NCBI GenBank assembly: GCA_031424495.1
Contig: JANPHP010000478.1
Location: 1-64,000, forward strand
Direction: 5' to 3'
DNA length: 64,000 bases
Source of the DNA: JADKCL01 sp031424495
Lineage (GTDB): Bacteria > Bacteroidota > Bacteroidia > J057 > JADKCL01
A program made the position numbers and the translations under genes. Below the pieces are notes generated by a model. It was given only the letters and a program-made list of their open reading frames with translations. It made no database searches and was not told where the DNA came from. This document shows, piece after piece, positions 34,101 to 43,356 of the stretch (its first letter is position 1; each line of letters begins with the position of its first letter).

Positions 34101-35552
34101 ATGAAAAAGTACATTGGAATGGCGATGCTCGCTACAATAGTGGCACTCACCAGTTGCACAGGTACCCACATGATCTCAGCCGGCAATGAGGTCGACGATG
34201 TCTATTACAACAAAGAGGACCGTCGTGCCGACCAGGCCGCCGCAGACAAGGCACGCGCTCAAGCAGAGGCTGCGCGCGTCGATGAGCCGACCCAAGTCGT
34301 GCAAGAAGACCCTCAAAACACCAGCGATGGCAGTTATGACCAAGGATTGGCTGCCAAAAATGGCGAATCTGAAAGTTTAGCTCCCGGCAGCGGCTATGCC
34401 GATGACGACTATTATTATTCACGCCAAGTACGCCGATTCAACACCAGCAGCAGCATCAACAACAACATTTACAGCAACCGCAGCTGGAATTACTACGATC
34501 CCTACTATTCCTACGACCCCTACTACGCCATTGGCACCCCCACTTGGGGTTCCTACAGCAATAGCCCTTGGTGGTATGACCCCTATTACTACAACGGTCC
34601 ATCATACGCTTGGACCAGCAACTGGGGCGCTCCAGCTTATTCCTACTATCCCTCGCAGTATTTCTACAACCAGCCTTGGAATTATAACTCCGGTTACGGC
34701 TACGGCAATGGCTATGGTAGCGGCTATGGTTATGGAGGATATGGCGGGTACGGTGGATACGGCGGATATGGTGGCTCAAATTACTATGGCGGCGGCTATG
34801 GTGGTTATGGCGGATATGGGTATGCCAATGGCTACTGCGGCGCACCGGGCTATTATGGTGGCGGCACCAATTTTGGCAACGGTGTCAGCACCTCCAACAG
34901 CAACACCGTCATCGCACACCGCAACAATACATCCAGCTTGAATACCAGCGGTCGCCCAGGCAACCAGCCTGCGCTCCAAGCCGGCCAATCACGCCCCTAT
35001 CAGGGCCAACCAACCGCCAACAACACGCCCACGACGCGCCCCATCAAGGATTACAACATCCAATCATCGAATCCCAACGTGGATCCAGGTCGTGCTGCCT
35101 ACACGCGCCCCGTGTACAACAATGGCAATGCAGGCTCCAAGCCCGCAACGATGCCTTATGAAAATAACAGCCGTCCGACCTTCAACAACACCGATGCTTC
35201 GCCTACGTTGAACAACGGCAATTCCCGCCCGACATTCAACAACGGAAATACCCGCCCTACGGAAAGCTATACGCGTCCAACGGAAAGCAATACCCGCCCC
35301 AGCATCAACAACGGCAACGGCCGCCCTGTGGAAAACAACAGCCGCCCGAGCATCAACAACGGTAACAGCCGCCCGGTGGAAAACAGCCGCCCGAGCAATG
35401 ACAGCTACAGCCGTCCGCGCAACGACAGCTATAGCCAGCCATCGCGCAACTATGAGTCGGCCCCGGCGCCTCGCCCCTCCTACTCTGCCCCATCGATGTC
35501 TTCACCCTCGCAAAGCCGCCCTAGCGGTGGCAGTGCACCAAGACAGCGCTAA
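34101..35552 (+). CDS. Low-complexity Gly/Tyr- and Asn/Arg/Pro-rich lipoprotein
   Basis: 483 residues. Signal with lipobox LTSC. A first part (about 20-100) is charged, then a Tyr/Ser-rich stretch, a run of YGGYGGYGG-type repeats (about 210-270) and a C-terminal half of repeats such as NNGNSRPTFNNGN, RPTESYTRPTESN and RPSINNGNGRP. This is an intrinsically disordered envelope protein; I know of no assigned activity. It starts in a gap divergent from proS and is followed after 12 bases by the FadL-type porin, so the two are likely co-transcribed. Lipoproteins of this kind beside a FadL-like gene and proS are, as I recall, common in Bacteroidota. Confidence 0.85.
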   Translation: MKKYIGMAMLATIVALTSCTGTHMISAGNEVDDVYYNKEDRRADQAAADKARAQAEAARVDEPTQVVQEDPQNTSDGSYDQGLAAKNGESESLAPGSGYADDDYYYSRQVRRFNTSSSINNNIYSNRSWNYYDPYYSYDPYYAIGTPTWGSYSNSPWWYDPYYYNGPSYAWTSNWGAPAYSYYPSQYFYNQPWNYNSGYGYGNGYGSGYGYGGYGGYGGYGGYGGSNYYGGGYGGYGGYGYANGYCGAPGYYGGGTNFGNGVSTSNSNTVIAHRNNTSSLNTSGRPGNQPALQAGQSRPYQGQPTANNTPTTRPIKDYNIQSSNPNVDPGRAAYTRPVYNNGNAGSKPATMPYENNSRPTFNNTDASPTLNNGNSRPTFNNGNTRPTESYTRPTESNTRPSINNGNGRPVENNSRPSINNGNSRPVENSRPSNDSYSRPRNDSYSQPSRNYESAPAPRPSYSAPSMSSPSQSRPSGGSAPRQR

Positions 35553-35564
35553 TCCTCGTTTCAC

Positions 35565-37154
35565 ATGCGAAAAAGTCGTCTTGCCCTCGGGCTCTCAATA
35601 GCCATGCTTTGCCTTGGCGGATATGCATCTGCTCAAAATGAGCTTGATGCCTACCGCTACATGACACCGACCCCGATCGGTACAGCCCGCTCCATTGGCT
35701 TGGCAGGCGCATTTTCAGCAGTTGGGGCAGATTTTTCGTCGGCCTCGCTCAATCCTGCAGGACTAGGGCTTTACCACAAGTCAGAGTTTATGGTGACGCC
35801 TGCGGTGAGGCTCATACACAACACGAGCAGCTACCTCGATGCGACGGTGGAAAAGAACTATGGCAGATTTGGCTTCAGCAATGTCGGCTATGTCTTTTCT
35901 GATCGCGTCGCCAAGTGGAACCGCGAAACGCGCACGCGCGAAGAGGCCACCAAGGGATTGAAGTCTTATTCATTTTCGATAGGCTTCAATCAGATCGCGC
36001 AATTGGGCCGCAATACGCATGTCGCTGCTTACAATAATAGTAGCAGCATTACCCAGTATTTTGCTGCACAGGCAAATGGCATGTCGATCTCAGAAATCGA
36101 AGCCGACAATGGCTATGCTGGGCAAGCATGGTGGGCCTACGCGATCGATACATCAGGTACCGAGGGCAATTACATCGGCGCTGCGAATGGCGGACAGGTT
36201 CAGCAAGACGTGACGATCAGCGAGGTCGGCCGCATCAACGAGTGGACGGTAGGATTTGCCGCAAACGTCGACGACAAACTCTATTTTGGAGGCACGATCG
36301 GCATCCAAGATCTCAAATACCAGCAAGAAATGGTTTTTGAGGAAAAGGATATCAATAATGTACACAATTCTTGGGCAAACGACAGCACGCCCTACACCTC
36401 TAGCACATTCACGACTGGATTTGCAGCCAAAGGTACTGGCTTCAACCTAAGGCTGGGCGTGATCGCCAAGCCTACAGACTGGCTACGGGTAGGCCTGAGC
36501 GTCGCAACGCCCACGGCTGTCGCGAGTACCGACCGCTACTACAGCTCCATCGTGGGCTACCTCGATGGCAGCGTTAATCCTGAAAGCAATACCGTGCCCG
36601 ACGGTGCGTTCAGCTACAACCTCACGACGCCCTTCAAGGTCACCTTGGGGGGCATGGCATTGTTTGGGAAGCGAGGCTTTGTCTCGGCGGACTTTGACTA
36701 CACCGACTACACGACTGCGAAGTTCAAGACCAGCGTAGGCCCAGGCAGCTCCTATTACTATAGCTTCAACACGGAAAACAAGGCCATTCGGGACCTTTTT
36801 TCAGGCGCTTACAACCTGCGCGTGGGTGGCGAGCTGCGCTTCGGACCAGGTAGGGCACGGGCAGGATTTGGGCACTATGGCTCGATTCTCAAAAAAGACT
36901 ACTTGAATTATTTTGTCTTTCCAGTGGATCCAGTATCGCCTGTTGTCGGAAAATTACGTGGCGGCAAACAACTTTTTTCGCTGGGACTTGGAATTAAGCA
37001 AAAATCCTGTTACCTTGACCTTGCATTCACACATGAAGTGTCTGCGGATCGGCGATTGCTCTATACTTTGATTGATCCCACCGCATATTCACCAGAGTTG
37101 ATTAATCGTTTGTCTTCGAATAATGTATATATGACGATAGGATTTACCTTTTAA
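35565..37154 (+). CDS. FadL/OmpP1-type outer-membrane transporter
   Basis: 529 residues. Signal peptide about 1-23 (YASAQ). The N-terminal signature IGTARSIGLAGAFSAVGADFSSASLNPAGLGLY is typical of the OmpP1/FadL/TodX family, which passes hydrophobic molecules through the outer membrane. The rest is a beta-barrel with repeated amphipathic strands and a final IGFTF aromatic end. It starts 12 bases after the lipoprotein. The substrate is unknown. Confidence 0.93.
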   Translation: MRKSRLALGLSIAMLCLGGYASAQNELDAYRYMTPTPIGTARSIGLAGAFSAVGADFSSASLNPAGLGLYHKSEFMVTPAVRLIHNTSSYLDATVEKNYGRFGFSNVGYVFSDRVAKWNRETRTREEATKGLKSYSFSIGFNQIAQLGRNTHVAAYNNSSSITQYFAAQANGMSISEIEADNGYAGQAWWAYAIDTSGTEGNYIGAANGGQVQQDVTISEVGRINEWTVGFAANVDDKLYFGGTIGIQDLKYQQEMVFEEKDINNVHNSWANDSTPYTSSTFTTGFAAKGTGFNLRLGVIAKPTDWLRVGLSVATPTAVASTDRYYSSIVGYLDGSVNPESNTVPDGAFSYNLTTPFKVTLGGMALFGKRGFVSADFDYTDYTTAKFKTSVGPGSSYYYSFNTENKAIRDLFSGAYNLRVGGELRFGPGRARAGFGHYGSILKKDYLNYFVFPVDPVSPVVGKLRGGKQLFSLGLGIKQKSCYLDLAFTHEVSADRRLLYTLIDPTAYSPELINRLSSNNVYMTIGFTF

Positions 37155-37197
37155 TTCATTGATTTTTAGCTTAAAAGGTTCGCATGAATGATCTCTA

Positions 37198-37233
37198 CCT
37201 TTAGTTTCAAGTTAGAAGAACTTTAAAGGAGGG
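37198..37233 (+). promoter_or_regulatory. Hairpin over a strong Shine-Dalgarno
   Basis: A consensus Shine-Dalgarno AAAGGAGGG ends 7 bases before the ATG of the small protein, rare in this window. Upstream CCTTTA (37198-37203) and AAGTT (37209-37213) can pair with AACTT (37219-37223) and TAAAGG (37224-37229), giving an 11-bp stem with a 5-base bulge that would hide the core of the site. Sequestration is inference from base pairing. Confidence 0.5.
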
Positions 37234-37240
37234 TTTTAAA

Positions 37241-37495
37241 ATGAGTAATCCAATTCGTCAGATCTTGCCCGATGATCTGTTTCGTATGCTGCTTGATCTC
37301 AATTTGATCAATCGTAAAGTCTTGCGCGACTTCGAGATCAAACGCGAGTACAAAATGATGCGTCGCAGAGGCCTGAAATCGCAAGAAGCCATCGATGCCT
37401 TGCTCGCTGCCTATCCCTATCTGCAATTTGACACGGTGCGCAAGATCATCTATTCGATCAGGCTCCCCGAGGAAATCGCTGTCATGGCCGACTAA
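37241..37495 (+). CDS. Small conserved helix-rich protein, unknown function
   Basis: 84 residues, helical and basic in the middle (RDFEIKREYKMMRRRGLKS). The LINRKVLRDFEIK and YPYLQFDTVRKIIYS stretches form two helix-turn-helix-like pairs; I think a DNA- or RNA-binding role is possible but cannot show it. It is preceded by the strongest Shine-Dalgarno in the window, which argues that its translation matters and that the gene is real. The FadL-type porin ends 86 bases upstream. Confidence 0.85.
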   Translation: MSNPIRQILPDDLFRMLLDLNLINRKVLRDFEIKREYKMMRRRGLKSQEAIDALLAAYPYLQFDTVRKIIYSIRLPEEIAVMAD

Positions 37496-37681
37496 AATCG
37501 CCATTCGAGCAGGCCGATAGGGTATGTGAAGCAAAACAAGAATTATTTTTCCGTGGTCGAATCTCCCCGAGATGCTGGATATACCCCGCATCTTGGGGCG
37601 GAATCGTCTCCTGAAAATCGCACCGATGACAGACACGCAATTGCACAATGTCACGGGTCTGGCAAACTACCGACCAAAACA

Positions 37682-37699
37682 GTGCAAAAATAATTGCAC
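37682..37699 (-). terminator. Small hairpin downstream of rlmI
   Basis: GTGCAA (37682-37687) pairs with TTGCAC (37694-37699) across a 6-base AT loop, downstream of the rlmI stop. The T-run on the minus strand is poor, so this is tentative. Confidence 0.3.
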
Positions 37700-37733
37700 C
37701 ATTTTCATCAACTGACGAGGGATTGAAGCATCC

Positions 37734-38900
37734 TCAGCTCACGTGCAGGCACAGGCCCTTGAGGTATTCGCCTTCGGGATGATAGATGCTGATCGGGTGA
37801 TCGGCAGCTTGGCTCATTTGATGCACAATACGCACTTCGCGCCCAGCATCCGCCGCCGCGCCAAAAACGATCTTGCGAAACAGGTCTGCAGAGATATGCT
37901 GCGAGCAGGAGTAGGTAAACAACAATCCACCGGATGCGATTTTTTGCATGGCCTTGAGATTGATTTCCTTGTAGCCTCGGGCCGCTTTTTGCACGGTGCT
38001 GATGTGCTTGGTGAATGCAGGCGGGTCCAAAATGATCAAATCATAGGCGTCTGCAGGCATCTCTTGGAGAAATTTAAAGGCGTCTGCCTTGATCGCATGG
38101 TGATTGGGCTGCTCACCAAAGTTGAGCTCGATGTTGCGGGTCGCCAAGTCGGCTGCCGCTGCTGAGATATCGACAGAGTCCACGCTCGCAGCCCCGCCCG
38201 CAATGGCATAGACTGAAAAAGCGCCACTGTAGGAAAATGCATTCAACACCCTGCGGCCCTTGGACATGGACCCGAGCAATGCACGGTTGTCGCGCTGATC
38301 GAGGAAGAAGCCCGTTTTTTGGCCCGTGGCAATGTCCACGTAAAAAGAAAGCCCATTTTCCTGAAAGGTGCGCTCTTGCTCCTGTCCGATGATCCACTTG
38401 CCTTCGCCCTCTTCCTTGGTCTCGGTGCGCAGGTACAGGTGCTGCACGCCCAATTCCTTTTGGAGAAAGCCCTGGATCGCAGCCGTGAGGTGGGCCGTGC
38501 CGACCGTGCGCAATTGCACCGAGGCTGCGTCGGCATACAGGTCGATGATCACGCCTGGCAGGCTGTCGCCTTCGGCATGCACCAATCGGAAGCCTGTATT
38601 TGCGTTCAAGTCGAGGATTTCGCGCCGGTAAGCCAACGCCTTGCCCAGCTTGCCTTCCCAATAAGCCGCCTCAATCGCAGGCTGCTCCTTGCCAAATGAA
38701 AACATGCGGCAAATCAAGGTCGACTGCGGGGCGTAGTGCCCCAAACCCAAGACCTCGCCTTCGTTGTCGCAGACTGCGACGATGGCGCCATCCCCGACTT
38801 TGGCGGGCCGCTCCTTGACCGCCCCTGAATAGATCCATGGGTGGCGATTGCGTGCAGACCGATCACGGCCCGATTTGAGGACAAGGCGGGGATAATCCAT
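37734..38900 (-). CDS. rlmI: 23S rRNA (cytosine) methyltransferase, RlmI-like
   Basis: 388 residues. A PUA RNA-binding domain at about 1-85 (RHPWIYSGAVKE) is followed by an EEHEE-type linker and a class I methyltransferase domain at about 195-388. Motifs: FFLDQRDNR, VLNAFSYSGAFSVYA (SAM motif I) and DLIILDPPAF (catalytic motif IV). YccW/RlmI makes m5C at position 1962 of 23S rRNA in E. coli. The comB gene lies immediately upstream on the same strand (37-base gap). Confidence 0.93.
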   Translation of the reverse strand: MDYPRLVLKSGRDRSARNRHPWIYSGAVKERPAKVGDGAIVAVCDNEGEVLGLGHYAPQSTLICRMFSFGKEQPAIEAAYWEGKLGKALAYRREILDLNANTGFRLVHAEGDSLPGVIIDLYADAASVQLRTVGTAHLTAAIQGFLQKELGVQHLYLRTETKEEGEGKWIIGQEQERTFQENGLSFYVDIATGQKTGFFLDQRDNRALLGSMSKGRRVLNAFSYSGAFSVYAIAGGAASVDSVDISAAAADLATRNIELNFGEQPNHHAIKADAFKFLQEMPADAYDLIILDPPAFTKHISTVQKAARGYKEINLKAMQKIASGGLLFTYSCSQHISADLFRKIVFGAAADAGREVRIVHQMSQAADHPISIYHPEGEYLKGLCLHVS

Positions 38901-38936
38901 GTTGTGAGTGGCGCCCGATGGCCCGGCGCAAAGGCG

Positions 38937-39782
38937 TTACTTGCTGTTGAGTGATTCGGGATTGGTTTGGGCAGCCGCATCGGCGGCACGCTGCTCGGCC
39001 TGCTTTTTGGCTTTGCGCTCAAACTCTTGGACATAGGGCGAGTTGATTTCCACCAGATGGTCGCCATACAACTTGGGCACGACAGGATGTGTGTCGCGGC
39101 GCAAGGCATATTTTACATCATTTTGGATCTGCAACTTGTGAAAGAGGCGGTTGAAGTGGGAGCTACTGCGGATGAAGTAACGTTTGCGGCGATTGGCTGA
39201 GCGGTACAAGGTCTCCGCGATCAGAGCAGTATCTTCATAAAGCCTAAAATAAGGTCGCAGCCTGAAAACCATGGCTCCTGCAAAAATCGTGTCTTCGAGG
39301 TTGGGCTTGTCTTTCCAACCGGAGCATACGAGCACAATGTTTTCGTTGCGCTCGATGAGGTAATTGGTGAGTGCAGTCAGATTGGGGAATGCACCGACCA
39401 CGATCTCCATTGCATTGAGGGTCACGGCAGCTTGGATGGCCTTGGTACCGTTGGTGGTGGTCATCACGATGTCTTTGCCCCTTATTTCTTCGCCCATGAA
39501 GGAAAAAGGGGAATTGCCGAAATCAAAGCCTTCGACCTGCTCGCCATCGCGTTCGCCAGCTGTGAGGAATCCTTTGCGCTTGTACTCCAGGCCTTCCTCG
39601 GTCGTGAGTACAGGGATCATCGAACGCACACCGTGGCCGAATGCAACGCACATGCTCGTGGTCGCACGCAACACGTCGATGACGACGACAATTGCATTTT
39701 CCAACTCAAAATGGTCGATCAGTGCTGGACTGATGCATACACCGACCCATTTCTTAGACTTGTCAACTTTGAAGGGCCTCAT
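38937..39782 (-). CDS. comB: 2-phosphosulfolactate phosphatase
   Basis: 281 residues. Family signatures: VVVIDVLRATTSM, GFDFGNSPF, TTTNGTKAIQAA and VCSGWKDKPNLEDTIFAGA. ComB removes phosphate from 2-phosphosulfolactate in the coenzyme M pathway of archaea and also occurs in many bacteria with no coenzyme M, where it may serve sulfolactate or other sulfonate metabolism. No other gene of the pathway is in this window. A charged C-terminal tail (KAKKQAEQRAADAAAQ) extends the protein. It is upstream of rlmI with a 37-base gap. Confidence 0.93.
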   Translation of the reverse strand: MRPFKVDKSKKWVGVCISPALIDHFELENAIVVVIDVLRATTSMCVAFGHGVRSMIPVLTTEEGLEYKRKGFLTAGERDGEQVEGFDFGNSPFSFMGEEIRGKDIVMTTTNGTKAIQAAVTLNAMEIVVGAFPNLTALTNYLIERNENIVLVCSGWKDKPNLEDTIFAGAMVFRLRPYFRLYEDTALIAETLYRSANRRKRYFIRSSSHFNRLFHKLQIQNDVKYALRRDTHPVVPKLYGDHLVEINSPYVQEFERKAKKQAEQRAADAAAQTNPESLNSK

Positions 39783-39804
39783 AATCTATACTGCTGAAAA
39801 ATAA

Positions 39805-40911
39805 TTACTTGCGAATGAAAGGTGGCTGCGTGACGACGGCAGGCACATGCTTGCCTCTGATCACGATGTCGATCTGCCCGCCGATCACTGCCAACTCGAT
39901 CGGCACATAACCCATGCCGATGCCATAGTTGAGCACGGGGCTGATGGAACCCGAGGTCACCTCACCGACGACGACCCCATTGCTGGCGATCTCATAATGT
40001 CCGCGTGGTACCTGCTTATCGGCAACTGTGAATCCGACCAATTTGCGTTTGAGGCCTCCCTCTTTGAGCGCGACGATTTTGTCGCGGCCGTTGAAGTTGC
40101 CTTTTGCGAGTTTGGTGATCCAGCCAAGGCCAGCCTCCAATGGCGAGGTGGTATCATTGATATCATTGCCATAGAGCATATAGCCCATTTCCAAGCGGAG
40201 GGTGTCGCGGCAACCCAATCCGGTAGGCAGCAAGCCAAGTGGCGTGCCGACCTCAAAGAGGCTGTTCCAAAACTGGACTGCATACTCATTGGGGATGAAA
40301 ATCTCATAGGTGCGTTCGCCGGTGTAGCCGGTGGTCGCCACCAAGATATTGGGGATGCCGGCAACGGTGCCGCGCCCAAAGCCATAGTTTTCATAACCTG
40401 CGATTGGCAGGTCGGTGAGCTTGGAGACGATTTCGGTAGCCTTGGGGCCAGAAACGGCAAGCAAAGTGAGTCCAGGAGTCTCATCGATCATCTCAGCGCC
40501 GATCGATTTGTTGGTTTCGACGATCCAATTCCAGTCTTTCTCGACATTGGCGCCGTTCACGACGAGCATGTAATCGTTGTCTGCAAACTTGTAGACGATC
40601 AAGTCGTCGACGATGCCGCCTTCATGATTGGGCATGCAGGAGTACTGCGCTTTGCCGTCATAGAGTTTGGAAGCGTCGTTGGTGGTGATGGTTTGGATGA
40701 GCTCCAAGGCTTTTGGGCCTTTGATCATGAATTCGCCCATGTGGCTCACGTCAAACACACCGCAGGCCTCACGCACGATCATGTGCTCTGCCTTGTCGCC
40801 CGAATACCTTACAGGCATATCATAGCCTGCAAAAGGAATCATCTTGGCACCTGCGGCCACGTGTTGATCATACAGCGCAGTGCGCTTGGTTTCAGTTGCT
40901 GTTGCTTCCAT
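39805..40911 (-). CDS. gcvT: Aminomethyltransferase, glycine cleavage T protein
   Basis: 368 residues. It moves the methylene group from the lipoylated H protein to tetrahydrofolate. Motifs: FAGYDMPVRYSG, GVFDVSHMGEF, GGIVDDLIVYKF (folate-binding Asp), GYTGERTYEIF, and the final domain with GEVTSGSISPVLN. The ATG before EATATETK was chosen since upstream residues do not look like the family. No gcvH or gcvP is beside it. comB lies 22 bases downstream. Confidence 0.95.
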   Translation of the reverse strand: MEATATETKRTALYDQHVAAGAKMIPFAGYDMPVRYSGDKAEHMIVREACGVFDVSHMGEFMIKGPKALELIQTITTNDASKLYDGKAQYSCMPNHEGGIVDDLIVYKFADNDYMLVVNGANVEKDWNWIVETNKSIGAEMIDETPGLTLLAVSGPKATEIVSKLTDLPIAGYENYGFGRGTVAGIPNILVATTGYTGERTYEIFIPNEYAVQFWNSLFEVGTPLGLLPTGLGCRDTLRLEMGYMLYGNDINDTTSPLEAGLGWITKLAKGNFNGRDKIVALKEGGLKRKLVGFTVADKQVPRGHYEIASNGVVVGEVTSGSISPVLNYGIGMGYVPIELAVIGGQIDIVIRGKHVPAVVTQPPFIRK

Positions 40912-41241
40912 CCTACCTTGTCGTATTCTTGAAAATAAATTTCTGCGCGAAGATACGAAATTCTTTCCGAAGTGACGAAAGCTGCTGATGCGTTGCTGTA
41001 TCGACGTGAACCTCTCGTGCCAAGATGGCCTGCCACGGCCCATCTCCCGAGCCAGTCAAAAGTTGTTGAAAAGGGCGGGTTGTGCGAGGGCCAGACGGTG
41101 ATGCGCTTTCCTTTTTGTGGATACAAATCGTGGGCTTAAGTGCCATGATTGCCAATTGAAAGCATTTTTAGCTATATTTACCGCAAGAATCTTAAAACCA
41201 ACTACTTCACCGCTCTCCGAGAGCTCAATTCCCACATTCGT

Positions 41242-43203
41242 ATGAAAAAATTCAACCTAAGAAAGTTATTGTTTTTGCTTGCGGTACTCGCTCCCCTTTC
41301 TGGGTTGGTGGCCCAAATGCCTGCGCCGCTTATTTGGGGCACTTCTCCATTTCAAGACTCCATGTGGTCAGTCGACACGAGCAGCTACTCAGTTGCAAAT
41401 CGTATGGGCCCGACCACGGCAGGCTTTACAGTGACCAAAATGCAGAGCATCAACTATGATCCAGTCGGGCACGATGTTTACATCGTCTATGAAGTGACTG
41501 GTGTGGCAGGGCGTCTCCTCGGCAAAATGGATGTGAACACAGGCGTGATCACGCAAGTGGGCAACCTCGGGATGAAGTTTGCCACCATCAGCTTCCGCAA
41601 GGACGGGCAAATGTTTGGGGTCACGGGCAATGGGCAACTCCCAAATCCCGAAACACTCTTTCTCATCGACAAAAATACAGCTGCCACGACCCTCGCGATC
41701 GCACTGGGCAACGGCGCAGATGGTGAGATCATTTCCTACAACTACGATGATGATATGTTTTACCACTGGTCGGGAAACAGCACGATGGTTTTTGAAAAAT
41801 TTCCCGCAAACACCCCCTATACACCGGTGACCAACATCCCAACGGTAGGAGTCTCTTCTGGCGAAACTTTTGGTGCGATCTACCTTGGAAACAACAATTT
41901 CATCATCAGCAATATCAGCAGTCAGTTCAAGCACGTGAACGCGAACGGCTCCTATGGCAATGTTTTGTTCAACGCCCCCGACGACATGCGCGGAATGGCG
42001 ATGCCACCTCGTTTCGCATTTGACGCAGACACCGTATGCCCCGGCGACACGGTCAATTGGTTTTTGATGCCTGGACAGGCGAGGGATACCGCCGTCTACC
42101 ACTGGGGCGATGGCACCTCGACCACCGTGTTCCCAGCAGGATCAGCCTCTCACGTGTACGCATCAGCTGGAAATTTTACGACCTACGCCATATTGAAGAA
42201 TGATTCAGTCGGCGAGGACACCATGACCTCTGCTCCGATTCGCATCTTCGCACTGCCACTCGTGAACATCCTCCCCGGCGCCGACACCCTCATTTGCCTT
42301 GCAGACTCCGTGAACCTCGTCGCTAGCAATGGTGGCACGAGCCAATGGTATATGAACGGGACCTTGCTTGCAGGCGACACCGTGCCCACGCTCACCGTGA
42401 CTACCAATGGCTGGTACAACATGACCAAGACCAACCTCAACGGCTGCTCCGACAGTGCTGCTGTCGGCATCAGGGTCACCTTTGGCGATCAGCCTTTCGT
42501 GGACCTCGGCGCAGACTCGACGATTTGCGACGGTGATACGGTTTGCATCACATTGCCCACGATCCCCGGAGAGACTTTCCTCTGGTCCACTGGCAGTACA
42601 AATAATACTGAGTGCTTAATGGCGGCGGGCGCCTATTCAGTGTTGGCGATGGACAGTGTAGGCTGTACGGAAAGTGACACGGTACAGCTCACCGTGGTCG
42701 CCGCCCCCAACCCCACGATCGGCACCAATTCCCTTCCTTGCCCGACGATCGATTTTGTCGCCAATGACCCTAACGGCCTTTCATGGGCTTGGGACTTTGG
42801 CGATGGCGGCACCGGTACGGGCGCAAACGTGAGCCACACATACACTGCCAATGGCACTTACACCATTACCTTGGTGGCAAGCAACAGTTGCTTCAACATC
42901 ACCGTCAATGAAATCCTGACCATCAATTGCATCATCGGCATCGACAATAGCCTCGGCAACGCGGTACGCATCAGCCCCAATCCTAGCAATGGTGATTTGA
43001 TGCTGAATGCGATCCTGCCCAGCGCAACAAGCTTGAGCTACGCGATCCGTGACCTGAGTGGCCGCCTCTTGCTGCAAAAAAGCAACGACGATGTGCGTGC
43101 AACTTGGTCAGAGGCCATCCACCTAAATGCCGCAAGTGGCATGTATTTCCTCACGGTAAAGGCCGGCGAGGACATGGCGGTCTATCGGTTGATCATCGAA
43201 TAA
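41242..43203 (+). CDS. Secreted protein with PKD domains and T9SS sorting domain (tandem paralogue 1)
   Basis: 653 residues. Signal peptide about 1-24 (GLVAQ). An N-terminal domain (about 27-245) with SMWSVDTSSYSV, IGHDVYIVYEV-like and ADGEIISYNYDDDMFYHWSG stretches looks like a beta-propeller start. Then a PKD unit (YHWGDGT near 286), Ig-like units (CLADSVNLVASNGG near 351 and DLGADSTICDGD near 422), a second PKD (WAWDFGDGG near 514) and a T9SS sorting domain (about 572-653). It is a close paralogue of the next gene but has one extra Ig-like unit of about 75 residues. It is probably surface-exposed; no catalytic site is evident. Confidence 0.9.
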   Translation: MKKFNLRKLLFLLAVLAPLSGLVAQMPAPLIWGTSPFQDSMWSVDTSSYSVANRMGPTTAGFTVTKMQSINYDPVGHDVYIVYEVTGVAGRLLGKMDVNTGVITQVGNLGMKFATISFRKDGQMFGVTGNGQLPNPETLFLIDKNTAATTLAIALGNGADGEIISYNYDDDMFYHWSGNSTMVFEKFPANTPYTPVTNIPTVGVSSGETFGAIYLGNNNFIISNISSQFKHVNANGSYGNVLFNAPDDMRGMAMPPRFAFDADTVCPGDTVNWFLMPGQARDTAVYHWGDGTSTTVFPAGSASHVYASAGNFTTYAILKNDSVGEDTMTSAPIRIFALPLVNILPGADTLICLADSVNLVASNGGTSQWYMNGTLLAGDTVPTLTVTTNGWYNMTKTNLNGCSDSAAVGIRVTFGDQPFVDLGADSTICDGDTVCITLPTIPGETFLWSTGSTNNTECLMAAGAYSVLAMDSVGCTESDTVQLTVVAAPNPTIGTNSLPCPTIDFVANDPNGLSWAWDFGDGGTGTGANVSHTYTANGTYTITLVASNSCFNITVNEILTINCIIGIDNSLGNAVRISPNPSNGDLMLNAILPSATSLSYAIRDLSGRLLLQKSNDDVRATWSEAIHLNAASGMYFLTVKAGEDMAVYRLIIE

Positions 43204-43226
43204 ACCCAGCGCGGATTGTGCTGAGT

Positions 43227-43260
43227 CAAAAAACGGGATGCCTTTGCATCCCGTTTTTTG
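43227..43260 (+). terminator. Intrinsic terminator
   Basis: 15-bp perfect stem (43227-43241 with 43246-43260, CGGGATGC core) with a CTTT loop and a T6 run. It separates the two tandem PKD genes, so they have separate transcripts. Confidence 0.92.
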
Positions 43261-43356
43261 TTTGCATCGACGAGATTTTGACATTCAAGATTGCCGTTTT
43301 TGGAATTTTTGTGCTTCTTATCGCTTTGTTCCAACTGAATCGACTATTTCCTCGCT

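Noticed and set aside
34396..34941. 181-residue Thr/Ala/Met-rich frame inside the low-complexity lipoprotein
   Set aside because: It is the second frame of the YGG-repeat DNA, so its composition follows from the repeat.
39847..40932. 361-residue open frame on the plus strand across gcvT
   Set aside because: It is antisense to the well-conserved gcvT and has no recognisable protein features.
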